A DNA stretch of 64,000 nucleotides from NCBI GenBank assembly GCA_003259005.1, contig QLII01000001.1, positions 5,943,001-6,007,000 of the forward strand, given 5' to 3'. The notes below the pieces were generated by a model. It was not told the origin of the DNA. It did no database searches and saw only the letters and a list, made by a program, of their open reading frames with translations. Shown in pieces: positions 27,793 to 37,006 of the stretch. Numbering within the stretch: position 1 is the stretch's first letter; the number at the start of each line of letters is the position of its first letter. The translations under genes and the position numbers were made by a program. The stretch comes from Spirosoma telluris (GTDB lineage Bacteria; Bacteroidota; Bacteroidia; Cytophagales; Spirosomataceae).

Positions 27793-29255
27793 ATGAACGC
27801 TAAACTCAGTAACGAGAACATAGTACGGCTTATAATTTACCTACCCAACCTTGCTGCGCTTCCTTTATCGGCATCAGGCTATTTTAAGCTATCCCCTGCT
27901 TATTTCAATATAGTAAAACAGGTATTTGCCAATAGGAAGCAACAACCTGATACTACACTAGGTCGAAAAACAGCAAATACCATTCAGAATGTTGTGCATG
28001 AAGTTTCGACCGATACGTCTACCGACATCACCCTACGATCAGTATTTGAGGGGCATGAGGCTAATTTGCTGGCACTCTATAACCGAACGACTAGTTGTAC
28101 TTCGTTAGAGGATATCAATCTATTCAATGCATTTTATGTGTATCTCAATAGCGATACAGCCGCTTTGTTGCAGAAAAAACTTATAGAAAATAATATTGTT
28201 GTTACGCAATCGACACCTTTACCCCCTAGAATATCGAATAGCCAGGCAAAGACGCCTGTGGTCAGGGCACCACTAGATGCTCTGAAAACGACAGGCGTTA
28301 CAGCCGTTTGGGATAAGGCAGGAGGCAAAGGCGAAAATGCCAAATGCCTACTTGTTGAATTTGCCTTTACTATAGACCGTACAAGACAGACAGAACTATG
28401 TATATCGGGTAGTACTTCACCAGCCGACGACCGACGCACACAGTCTGTGTGGAATACCATTTTAGATCAGGTGCCATCTAGTGTAGGCTCTTATGGGTTT
28501 GAACCTCATTCTGATCATACTCTGAGTGTGCTTGTAGCCAGCCATTACTTCCCAACAGGGAATCCAACCCAATACCAGGGTATTGTACCCAAGACTACGT
28601 TGCAAGGGCTTATGTCAGTATATCAATCTGTACCCAGCGATAGCTCTTCAAGTCACTACCATCCTGAGATCGCTATTCTTAAGGCTATTCTTAAGGCCGA
28701 CCCAGGAGCGATTCTTCTGCTTGAATATGACGTATCTTTTAATGGTATCAGAAACCTACCTATTGAGGTTGAGTACCTTAGCTTCTGGCTTCTGTACATA
28801 GCTACTCATTGTTTTGATATTACAGTAATTGAACCAGCGGGTAACGGTAGTTACAATATTGGGGATATATCCTATTACGACAGCCGTTTGGGTTCAAAAG
28901 ACTCAGGAGCTGTTTTAGTAGGAGCCACTAAAGAAGTATTGACGAAGTACGTTAAAACATACAACTACGTTGCCCCCTCTCCAACCGTTTTGTGTATGCG
29001 CCTGTCCCTGTCAACGTATTTCCATCATTATCAGGCGGCTCGACCAAATTTGAGGGAACCTCAGCCGCTTCAGCTATTATAGCCGGCATGGCTTGTCAGC
29101 TTCAGAGCTTATATATTGACAAATATAGGACCTACCTCAAACCTGATGCTTTACGCTCGTTACTATGTAACTCCCATGCTACATCGGTTTTTCTTGAGTC
29201 AGGATCAACAGCAGGGTTCATCCCCAATGTAGTCGATATTGCTATGTCACTTTAA
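27793..29255 (+). CDS. Degenerate subtilase-like (S8) protein (one frameshift)
   Basis: About 487 aa, no signal peptide. The frame breaks at the C5 run 28973-28977. One added base joins NYVAPLSNRFVYAPVPVNVFPSLSGGSTKFEGTSAASAIIAGMACQL. GTSAASAIIAG is the S8 serine motif (usual GTSxAxP), EPAGNGSYN resembles the oxyanion Asn region, HSDHTLSVLVAS may be the His motif, and VEFAFTIDRT could hold the Asp, though these last two are weak. It may therefore be inactive, or active on a narrow substrate. A 156-aa protein follows after 61 bp in the same direction. Cytosolic location and a small partner fit a processing or sensing role (inference). Confidence 0.7.
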
Positions 29256-29316
29256 TTTAGTAAATATTGCCAATAATTTGTATTATATTCCGCATTCACT
29301 AAAACTTAATAACTCA

Positions 29317-29787
29317 ATGACTCCTACAGATACCCTAACTGATGCCATTCAACGATTGGAACAATTATTGGAATCCCGTAAAACGGGTCTGGATCAACAA
29401 CCTGCTGCACGCCAGGCCGATGGTCAAAGCGTTGATAATCTATCCGCTCAACAAATGAGACAGCAATTTGCCAACGAGTTAGTTCCACTCATTGAGAGCG
29501 TTCCTAACCGTCCGCCTAGTACAGCCGATACATGGACGCATAGAGGCTATATGATTGGTATAGACACTTTTCGGGATCTATATTTTACATTTCGTAATTG
29601 CGAAGCAGTACAAATTTGCTTTGGCTTGGATAATACTCTGGAAGAGGGAGGCCAACTTCATTTGGTATTTAGAGGTGTAGGTGATACAACTATTGATTCA
29701 TTATTTACAACCGGAAGCTGGCTAGGCAATGACGGAGGCCCGGTTGATCCCCCTAAAGGTGTACCTTGTGCTAAGAACCAATGCTAA
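29317..29787 (+). CDS. Hypothetical protein downstream of the subtilase-like gene
   Basis: 156-aa soluble protein. The first ~65 residues are polar, glutamine rich and helical (LTDAIQRLEQLLESRKTGLDQQPAARQADGQ). The second half is beta-like (HRGYMIGIDTFRDLYFTFRNCEAVQICFGLD, GQLHLVFRGVGD), ending GGPVDPPKGVPCAKNQC. The start at 29317 is chosen because it fits the composition; the upstream frame would overlap the subtilase end. No family recognised. Co-orientation and short spacing suggest it works with the subtilase-like protein. Confidence 0.6.
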   Translation: MTPTDTLTDAIQRLEQLLESRKTGLDQQPAARQADGQSVDNLSAQQMRQQFANELVPLIESVPNRPPSTADTWTHRGYMIGIDTFRDLYFTFRNCEAVQICFGLDNTLEEGGQLHLVFRGVGDTTIDSLFTTGSWLGNDGGPVDPPKGVPCAKNQC

Positions 29788-29802
29788 GTCAGGTCATTCG
29801 CC

Positions 29803-30465
29803 ATGGATATTGACTGGCTACTTAATCGTTTTTTTGACTACTCACTTTATCTGGGAGTCCCTCCTTTACTGATTGGACTGTGGCACTGGAAGCGACTAAC
29901 TTGGGCATTACGATTTTTCTGGTTCGCCGTTTTTAGCAGCCTCATCATCTCGCTTATTATTGCATGGCTTGTTGATCATCACATCAACAATGAGTTTATG
30001 TCGCCAATAGGTACGGTTGTGGATACAATTCTGATGACTTTCTTTTTCCTGTCATTGAATAGATTTCAGCCTATTCGGGGAGCCGTCTTAGGGCTTTGCG
30101 GATTAGTACTCCTGTTAATTGCAACCAGTGTTTGGGGCTGGGAAAACACGTTTCAGACAAGCCGTTTTTTATCGAGTGTACAGAGCGCGCTAATCGTAAT
30201 GGCCTGTTTATGGTTATTATATGGCCTGTTCAAGCAAGATGAGAGCCAGTCGTTACGCCGTGAACCACTGACCTGGATCGGTATGGGAATACTCATAAGT
30301 AATGCCTTAACTGTAGTATTAAATATTTTTGGAACTATATTATACACGTACTCAGATCCACTGTTTCGTCAGTTTTGGATGGTACTTGTTCCGCTATGTT
30401 TACTTATCTATTATGGCTTCGCTTGTATCGGATTTTGGGTGGCTCAAACTCATTCCTTACGTTAA
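29803..30465 (+). CDS. Multi-pass membrane protein preceding a sensor kinase
   Basis: 220-aa protein with about seven hydrophobic helices (LGVPPLLIGLWHW, FFWFAVFSSLIISLIIAWLV, TVVDTILMTFFFLSL, AVLGLCGLVLLLIATSVWG, SALIVMACLWLLYGLF, IGMGILISNALTVVLNIFG, FWMVLVPLCLLIYYGFACIGFWV). Such small 7-TM proteins often precede LuxR-type two-component pairs in Cytophagales. It overlaps the histidine kinase gene by 70-90 bp, so the three genes are probably co-transcribed. Role unknown; it may be a sensory partner. Confidence 0.8.
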   Translation: MDIDWLLNRFFDYSLYLGVPPLLIGLWHWKRLTWALRFFWFAVFSSLIISLIIAWLVDHHINNEFMSPIGTVVDTILMTFFFLSLNRFQPIRGAVLGLCGLVLLLIATSVWGWENTFQTSRFLSSVQSALIVMACLWLLYGLFKQDESQSLRREPLTWIGMGILISNALTVVLNIFGTILYTYSDPLFRQFWMVLVPLCLLIYYGFACIGFWVAQTHSLR

Positions 30466-31559
30466 TTATAGTTGGCTGTAGCAATTGGTTAGGCATAGGA
30501 CAGCTTGCGTTTGGCCAATCAGAACCTATACCAGAACTTCCGTTCCGGCGGATTCAACTGAATGGTTACGACGTAATGCCCCAGCCCGGACAGCCTTTAT
30601 TGATGCAACATGGGCATAATACCCTTAGTTTCTGGATAAGTAATCCGTTTGAAGGGCAATCAGTTCGATTTAGCTATCAGATTCGCCTACAAAAAGATTG
30701 GATAGCAGTTGACTCGGCTTCGCCAGTAGTTTTGAAGAACTTACCATTTGAACCAACTACTATTCGAATAAGAGCCGAAGCCAAAGGCCAGACCCGCCTG
30801 AATAGTCTCATATTGGTGCCTCAACCATTTTGGTATAACTGGTGGTTCTGGCCAATGTTATCGATCATAGTTCTGGTGTTCGTTTCGATATTTATATGGC
30901 TATTTTTTCAATATCGGCTACGTCAGTACATGCGCCTGCAACGCGTCCGCGAAAACATTGCCCGCGACCTGCACGACGACATGGGCAGTTACCTCAGTTC
31001 TATTAGTATGTTGAGCCAGAGCGTGCTCAATATTGCCCAGAAAGACCCACAACATGCCCGCTTTTTAGTCGATAAGATTGGCGAAACCGCCCGGCAGGTC
31101 ATGGATTCGATGAGCGATATTATCTGGAGCGTAAACCCTGAAAATGATTCGATGAGTCAGATTGTCGTGCGCATGCGTGATGTCGCCACCGACCTACTGG
31201 GCGATCAGGATAGTAGTCTGCACATGAATATTGATGAGACAGTGTCGCAAATCCACCTACCTCTTGAACAACGACGCGATTTTTTCCTGATCTATAAAGA
31301 AGCCCTCACCAATATCGCCAAGTATGCCTCGGCCAGTCACGTCTGGATACATCTTCAACGAAACGGCCCGACTTTAGTACTTACTATGCAGGACGATGGC
31401 GTTGGATTCGATACCAGTCAATCCGTTGGCCGTAATCCATTGGGAGGCAATGGCTTGAAAAATATACGGGCACGCGCCGAAAAATTAGGTGGAACACTGA
31501 CCATTCAGTCGACACCAGGGCAGGGAACGGTAATTATCCTGCAAATTTCTGTAGCATAG
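30396..31559 (+). CDS. Sensor histidine kinase (NarX/HisKA_3 type)
   Basis: 387 aa from 30396; an ATG at 30375 is also possible. The signal segment ends near LAFGQ, then a periplasmic Y_Y_Y-like beta-domain (RIQLNGYDVMPQ, NTLSFWISNPFEGQSVRFSYQI) follows. One transmembrane helix (FWPMLSIIVLVFVSIFIWLFF) leads to HisKA_3 with phospho-acceptor His in ENIARDLHDDMGSYLSSI and a HATPase domain (FLIYKEALTNIAKYASAS, QDDGVGFD, GGNGLKNIRARAEKLGG). It autophosphorylates and passes phosphate to the regulator encoded next. The stimulus is unknown. It overlaps the membrane protein upstream. Confidence 0.92.
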   Translation: MFTYLLWLRLYRILGGSNSFLTLIIVGCSNWLGIGQLAFGQSEPIPELPFRRIQLNGYDVMPQPGQPLLMQHGHNTLSFWISNPFEGQSVRFSYQIRLQKDWIAVDSASPVVLKNLPFEPTTIRIRAEAKGQTRLNSLILVPQPFWYNWWFWPMLSIIVLVFVSIFIWLFFQYRLRQYMRLQRVRENIARDLHDDMGSYLSSISMLSQSVLNIAQKDPQHARFLVDKIGETARQVMDSMSDIIWSVNPENDSMSQIVVRMRDVATDLLGDQDSSLHMNIDETVSQIHLPLEQRRDFFLIYKEALTNIAKYASASHVWIHLQRNGPTLVLTMQDDGVGFDTSQSVGRNPLGGNGLKNIRARAEKLGGTLTIQSTPGQGTVIILQISVA

Positions 31560-31639
31560 CTCGCCAGTCCTCGCATACTTATGTGATTTTTTGACAGTCT
31601 GCAACCCATTACTTTTACAGATTGACAATTCTTTAGCCT

Positions 31640-32263
31640 ATGGCAATCCGCATCAGTATATACGAAGATAACCAGCCCTTGCGCGATGCACTCGCGCTGT
31701 TGGTACAAACCACCGACAACTTTGAGCTGGCTGGTGCGTACGGCGATTGCCTGAATCTCGACCAGCAAATGACCGCTCATCGCCCCGATGTGGTACTGAT
31801 GGACATCGACCTCCCCGAAATATCAGGCATCGAAGCCACGTTGCAGTTGCACCGGCGATTCCCGGATACGGATGTGCTCATACTGACCGTATTTGATGAT
31901 AGTGATCGGGTATTCGATGCCATTAAGGCGGGAGCAACGGGTTATTTGCTCAAAAAAACGCCCCCCGCCCGTATTCTGGAAGCTATTCAGGAAGTGTATG
32001 AAGGAGGGGCACCCATGTCGCCCGGTATTGCCCGGCGTGTGATGAAATCCTTACACCGTTCTACCGCTCCGCATGAATTAGATCAGCTTACCCCGCGCGA
32101 AGCAACTGTATTGGCGCTGCTGGCGGCTGGGAATAGCTACAAAATGGTGGCTGCCGAAGCGGCTATTAGCATTGATACCGTCAGGACGCACATCCGGCGT
32201 ATTTACGAAAAACTTCACGTGCATTCCGTTACCGAAGCCATAGCCAAATACCTGACTCGGTGA
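31640..32263 (+). CDS. LuxR/NarL-family response regulator
   Basis: 207 aa. The receiver domain has acidic residues in ISIYEDNQ, phospho-acceptor Asp in PDVVLMDIDLPEISG, Thr in LILTVFDD and Lys in YLLKKTPP. The C-terminal LuxR HTH is LTPREATVLALLAAGNSYKMVAAEAAISIDTVRTHIRRIYEKLHVHS. It is the partner of the upstream HisKA_3 kinase. Upstream of the start there is TTGACA followed by TACTTTTA, close to a housekeeping promoter, so it may also be expressed separately from the kinase. Confidence 0.95.
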   Translation: MAIRISIYEDNQPLRDALALLVQTTDNFELAGAYGDCLNLDQQMTAHRPDVVLMDIDLPEISGIEATLQLHRRFPDTDVLILTVFDDSDRVFDAIKAGATGYLLKKTPPARILEAIQEVYEGGAPMSPGIARRVMKSLHRSTAPHELDQLTPREATVLALLAAGNSYKMVAAEAAISIDTVRTHIRRIYEKLHVHSVTEAIAKYLTR

Positions 32264-32471
32264 GGTAGATTCCATACATATTGGCGGTTGCTCACTCTGG
32301 TCTTCAGATCAGGGTTTGTTGTGTTTACGGAGAAGTACGCAGCCTATCCGTGTTTTTCCCGTCGCCATATCATGCGATTGACGAGCGTGCTCAAATGCAC
32401 CAACTTTGAACCAGCCAAATGGGGTAAAGGCTTTTATCTATCCACTCTATTTCTTCAACCCAGCTACAGCA

Positions 32472-33010
32472 ATGGCAGCGAATCTAGATCTTTTACTACC
32501 GGCCTTTCGGGCAAAAATTGACAGCCTGGTTCTCAATTGTAAAGCGCGGGTATCGAAATGCGCCCTAACGAAGGTTTGCGAGACCCATTTCAGCAAGCCC
32601 GACTCTGGCGACAATCGCGGTCAATTGAAACGATAACCCAGCAAATCGCTTTGTTGACATCGAAAAATGCCCCCTTTCTTGCCCATTGCATCGAATCGGT
32701 TGGCCCGCAACATGGCGATCATGTAACCAACGCGATGCTTGGCCTTTCGTGGCATCAATTTGCCGAAGCCCTGGATTGTGTCTGGATCATTAATAAGCAA
32801 ATGGAATGGAGCCTGAGCCGTCAGGTAAATGGACTGAACGGGTATATGGTATATGCCAGCGAAGCCAAAAAACTTGGGCTTACGGCGGGCTTTTTCTGTA
32901 CTGGTTTTCAGGACGCTCCGCATGTGCAATTCCGCAGGAACAGTAGCCCTCTGTCGGTATTTTCATATGCAGAAATTGATCAGGAAATGCACCGACGATT
33001 TGGAGGGTGA
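32472..33010 (+). CDS. M15-family peptidoglycan peptidase (one frameshift)
   Basis: About 179 aa. The frame breaks at GGG 32548-32550. One added G gives MAANLDLLLPAFRAKIDSLVLNCKARGIEMRPNEGLRDPFQQARLWRQSRS, the standard N-terminus of L-alanyl-D-glutamate endopeptidase/VanY-like enzymes. The zinc-binding core follows: GDHVTNAMLGLSWHQFAEALD (usual SxHxxGxAxD, here with Ala for the Gly) and DAPHVQF, holding the last His. No signal peptide, like phage endolysins and type VI/CIS lytic effectors. The stop overlaps a GTG start of a small downstream frame. It is the first of many co-oriented genes running to 44 kb. Confidence 0.8.
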
Positions 33011-33248
33011 GCCTGTCTCAGATAAAAACAGATGATCCCGTTGTTACGCCCGGCTTCACTACGGGCACCATAACCACCAAAAGCGCAGCCAAAGACACCA
33101 AGATGTTCGCATTTTCGGCGCTCAGTCCGGCAGTGAGCGCGACAATAGATGCCACCGCTAAATCGTGCTGAATAATAAAGCCTACATCGGATTAGGCGTA
33201 AACTCGCTCCCGGAATACAGCAAAGAGTTTTGGACGGTCGAATTCTGA
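33007..33248 (+). CDS. Small frame coupled to, or C-terminal extension of, the M15 peptidase (frameshifted)
   Basis: About 80 aa when one base is added near 33165: SLSQIKTDDPVVTPGFTTGTITTKSAAKDTKMFAFSALSPAVSATIDATAKS followed by VLNNKAYIGLGVNSLPEYSKEFWTVEF. Two readings are possible. A GTG start at 33007 overlaps the M15 stop (GTGA), giving a translationally coupled small protein. Alternatively a further missing G in the GGG at 33005-33007 would make it the direct C-terminal continuation of M15 (RRFGGVSLSQI). The tail YIGLGVN...FWTVEF recalls the end of a CAP domain. Too short to assign. Confidence 0.45.
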
Positions 33249-33385
33249 TTGCCTGAACCATCGACCATTAGTCTCCCTGCGTAGTGGCCAAAGATAGCCA
33301 GGCTATTCTTAGCCAGTTTTTTCTCCTTAACAAGGCAATAGTTTCTCATTCATTTCACACATTTTAATTAAACCAATCCATCATC

Positions 33386-33720
33386 ATGGAAACGACCAAA
33401 CACGAAAAAGGCAGCGAGTTTCACGTTGTTTTAAGCGGGCTGAAACTCCCGAACCACCTCGAAAATCGGATTGCATCCGAGATTCAGCGTGTTGTCTCAG
33501 CCGCCCTGGCCGACTATCCTAACCCCGATGATCCTTCCGGCAACGACGGCCCGGCTGGTGGGCACTGCCACACGGCACGGGACGGTTTGGGCCGTACATA
33601 ACTATTCCGTCCAAAGATTGGCTGGGCAGGTACCTTTTGGCCCTGGGCAAGGACTTGAAGATCACCCCGGAAGTAATTGATCGGCAGCAGGCTCTCTTAC
33701 AACAGGGGCTTCAGCGATGA
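33386..33720 (+). CDS. Hypothetical protein at head of the accessory island (one frameshift)
   Basis: About 111 aa. The frame breaks in the CCC run 33550-33552. One added base reads NPDDPSGNDGPGWWALPHGTGRFGPYITIPSKDWLGRYLLALGKDLKITPEVIDRQQALLQQGLQR, clearly better than the truncated version. The N-terminus METTKHEKGSEFHVVLSGLKLPNHLENRIASEIQRVVSAALADY suggests a beta-strand followed by an amphipathic helix. No recognised family. Its stop overlaps the next start (ATGA), so it is translationally coupled to the 8-Cys protein. Confidence 0.7.
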
Positions 33721-34112
33721 AAACGTCTGGCTCTACCCTTTGCCCCAGCTCGCCCGCCGAAGCGGGCGGGCTGCTGCTGGGCGTGGTCGATGCAGAACGG
33801 CTCGTGCGTTTCTTGCCCGAACCCGAACCGATGACCGCTAGCCTAACCGAAGCCATCACCGCCGTTGACGCACCGGAGCAGCACTTTCGGTTTGCCAACC
33901 GATGTATAAAATCGGGCTGTGGGCAATGGAGCGAGGGACGGTGTGGGGTTATCGACCAGGTACTGAACCTGAATCAGCACCTATCTGAAGCCGAATCGCT
34001 ACCCCGTTGCGCCATCCGTCTGCGCTGTCGCTGGTATCAGCAAACTGGCCCAACGGCTTGCGTGGTCTGCCCGTTCGTCGTCACCGACTCAATCGAGCGT
34101 GTGCCAGCCTGA
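33717..34112 (+). CDS. Cysteine-rich hypothetical protein (putative metal-binding)
   Basis: 131 aa. The C-terminal half carries a dense Cys pattern: RFANRCIKSGCGQWSEGRC, then LPRCAIRLRCRWYQQTGPTACVVCPFVVT, i.e. three Cys, a ~30-residue spacer, then four Cys ending CxxCP. One more Cys lies near the N-terminus. The spacing suggests Zn or Fe-S binding or disulfides, but no known cluster family is recognised. It overlaps the upstream 111-aa gene by 4 bp and is separated from the next gene by 304 bp. Function unknown; the strong Cys and Trp/Arg conservation pattern suggests a real, specific role. Confidence 0.65.
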   Translation: MKTSGSTLCPSSPAEAGGLLLGVVDAERLVRFLPEPEPMTASLTEAITAVDAPEQHFRFANRCIKSGCGQWSEGRCGVIDQVLNLNQHLSEAESLPRCAIRLRCRWYQQTGPTACVVCPFVVTDSIERVPA

Positions 34113-34416
34113 TTCATCATTATTGAGCATGGTTGTTTCTGACAAATCCACGCCCTATCTAAGCCATAGTACAGGCCGTGCCGAAAAATGCTGTGAAGGA
34201 GTATTATGGCTTAAAGGATTAGTCCCGTTTCCGTCTCCCCAGTTTGTGTCTTTACAGTTTTCTCTAAAGCGATTTAGTCCCCTGACTAATTACGGCAATA
34301 CTAGCGAACGTAGGCATTTTACAGTCCTGTTTTCTGTTGCTTTCCGCTTCTCGACAACCCCCATACTGTTTCGCAACCATCAAGCCTTCTCCTACCATTA
34401 AATCGACTAAACCATC
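34113..34416. other. Intergenic region in the island
   Basis: 304 bp without a convincing gene, terminator or repeat. Presumably the promoter region of the 856-aa gene. Confidence 0.45.
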
Positions 34417-36985
34417 ATGAATCCTTACCCTTCTTATAACGGTGAACAAGTCAATAACTGGCTGCCTAATAATCCCTTTGCCGATGAGGCCATACTGGAA
34501 ATGCTTGAACCAGTTATGGAAGACTTCTCCTACAACCGGGAGTTTGCGGGCGAGTACGAAAGCCCATTTCTCTCTGAGGTAGACAGTACTGGTACGGCTC
34601 GCCCAATTGGTAATCCCGAAGCGCCCCAGCTTGTTGGCTTACTGGGCGAATTACACGATCATGAATTTAACGAAGCGCTGTTCGAGTTAGCAACCGAGTT
34701 TGAAGATGTAGCCGCATCGCGCTACGCCAGCGAAACGGGTGGCTATACGCTGCGTTCTGTTCATGAGTTGCGCAACTATGCAGCCCCGCTCATTTATGAA
34801 CTCGAAACCATGATTAGCAACATGGCGCAGGAGGCAGAACGGGAGGATATGGGTAGTAAAAGCGAAGCTGAACTGGAACAGTTTTTCGACAAACACCTGG
34901 TTGATCACGAAGGCTTTTCGCCCCGCTTTGAGCTATTCTTCGGAAAGGTCTTCAATACTATTAAAAACGTTGCCAAAGGGGCCGTTGATCTGGCTAAAAA
35001 AGGCGTTGAGTTTGCGGGAAAGCTTATTCCCATCGGTCCGCTACTTAAAAAATTGGGGCATTAGTACGACCCCTGATTCATAAAGTCATCAATTTTGCCA
35101 TTAACCGCCTGCCACCAGCGGTGCGTCCCATTGCTCGCCAATTAGCCAATAAACTTATGAATCGGGAGTCGTTCGAGACCGAAACGACTTACGAGGCCGA
35201 CGTGTATGAAACCGAGAGCGAAGGCGAACAGCCAACAACCTACGAAATCAACGAGATTCAGAACGAATTCAACGCTCGGGTTGCTAACCTGCTGTTTTCA
35301 AGGGATGAGCACGAAAATGAAGTTACCATCAGTCAGTACGTGCAGGAAAACGAGCAGGTGCAGCAGGAAGACGAAGTTGATGCGTTGGGTGTTGCCCGTG
35401 AGCGGTTTGTGCGCGAACTGAGCGAACTCAAAGACGGCGAAGACCCCACACCGGCCATTCAGCGGTTTATTCCGGCCTTGTTGCCCATTCTCCGCATTGC
35501 TATTAAAATCATCGGTCGCGATAAGGTGGTGAACTTTTTGGGAGGGTTGGTAGCCCAACTCATTGGTAAACTCTTGGGCGATACATTCAAAAATTACCAT
35601 GGCATGTTGGGAAATGCTATTGCCGACGTTGGTCTGAAAATACTCACGCTGGAAGCTCCCGAGCGCGAAAGTCTGCGTTACGAGGCCTATGCCTCAACCG
35701 TTGAGGAAATCCTGACCGAGATTGGCTCCCAGCCTGAAAACTATTCGGCAGATGCCGAAACGATGCAGAGTCTAGTGGCCGAAGCCTTCGAGACTGCCGT
35801 AGCCAACAACTTCCCGGCTCAGATGGTGAAGCCTGCTTTACGTCAGGCATCGATAAACGGAATGTGGTATGGTCGCCCAAAGAAACGCCGACAGTATCGT
35901 AAATACTCGCACGTATTCCCAGTAACGATTTCGCCACGTACAGCACAACTTATCAAAACCTTCAAAGGCCAGTCGCTGGCTAGTTTTTTGAGCGATAAAC
36001 TCGGTTTACCTACCAATAAGCCCATCCAGGCCAAAGTGCATCTGTATGCAGCAACCCAATTTACAAAGCTGCCCATGATTGCCCGGATGGAGAAACTCCC
36101 CGGTTTGAATAGTTCGCACTGGACTGCCTATTGTCAATTTCATCCGCTGACGGTTGAGGTAGCTACGTTGCTGTTGAATGAACCGGGCCTGGGCAAAAAC
36201 GTAGAAAGCCGCTTTTTGCAATCCAGATCGCTGATCGCCAAAAATCAACGGTTTTATTTTCTCGAAATCCAGGGAGCTAAAGTACAGATACCGCTTGGCG
36301 CAGGTCGCGTCCATCGACCTCAAGTGCCTGCCGCATCTGGAAGCCCGGCTCAACCCCCAAAGGTTCAGGCCCCATTCCCCGGTCGAGCGATGCACAGGGC
36401 GTACTGAACTTTCTGAAAGGTGAAATACGATTCAACTTTTATTTCAGTAACGAAGATGCCCGTGTTATTGGTCAAAAATTGGCCAGTGGCGATTATCTCT
36501 CGGCGGCTGGTTCGGTGCGGCAGGTGGTGCGGGATATTATGACCAATACGCTCATCAGGAACATATCGCACAAGGTTAAAATCATTCATGAAGCCGTACC
36601 AGAGCTGTATCTGGAAAATTTCGAGCCGGCTCAGGAGCAGTTTTTGGGTGGTGCTGCGCGAGCAATTGGCGGAGCCGTGCTTAAATACGGCAAGGAAGCC
36701 TTGATTAAGATTCTGGAAAAGCTCATCGAAAAATTTGCGGAGGTTGTTCAGAAAGCAGTGGTTACTTACCTGACCAACCGTAAACAGGAATTTATCAATG
36801 CGGCCACGCAGCAGGACGGTGTAACTGTAAAAGTCATTTTTACAAACGTGCCCGTTATGTCTAAACTGCGGCTGATTATCAACGCTATGAAAGGGCAGGC
36901 TAGCCTCGGCGATCTGGCTGATTTTGCCTTACCAGCACTGCCCATACCCAGTCTGAGTATCGTAGGCGGTCGCCGATTCGATTAA
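34417..36985 (+). CDS. Large acidic/helical hypothetical protein, 856 aa (two frameshifts)
   Basis: Three apparent fragments become one protein when a base is added at G4 35055-35058 (LKKLGALVRPLIHKVINF) and C4 36377-36380 (PFPRSSDAQGVLNFLKGEIRF). Architecture as seen: an acidic N-terminus with EYESPFLSEV (1-60), a helical acidic region (60-170), amphipathic Lys/Ala/Gly-rich helices (FNTIKNVAKGAVDLAKKGVEFAGKLIPIG, ~180-240), a second acidic tract (ESFETETTYEADVYETESE), a hydrophobic helical pair (FIPALLPILRIAIKIIG, VAQLIGKLLG), a basic patch (RPKKRRQYRK), and a C-terminal helical region. No signal peptide and no catalytic motif. The alternation of acidic tracts and amphipathic helices recalls a group of large secreted or packaged proteins of unknown role. 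Confidence 0.75.
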
Positions 36986-37006
36986 CCCTTAGGAGGCTAT
37001 CTGCTC

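Noticed and set aside
32288..32521. Frame upstream of the M15 gene
   Set aside because: Composition is not protein-like and it overlaps the restored M15 start in another frame.
32980..33261. Minus-strand 93-codon frame
   Set aside because: Opposite strand of the M15 tail region; the plus strand gives a more sensible product.
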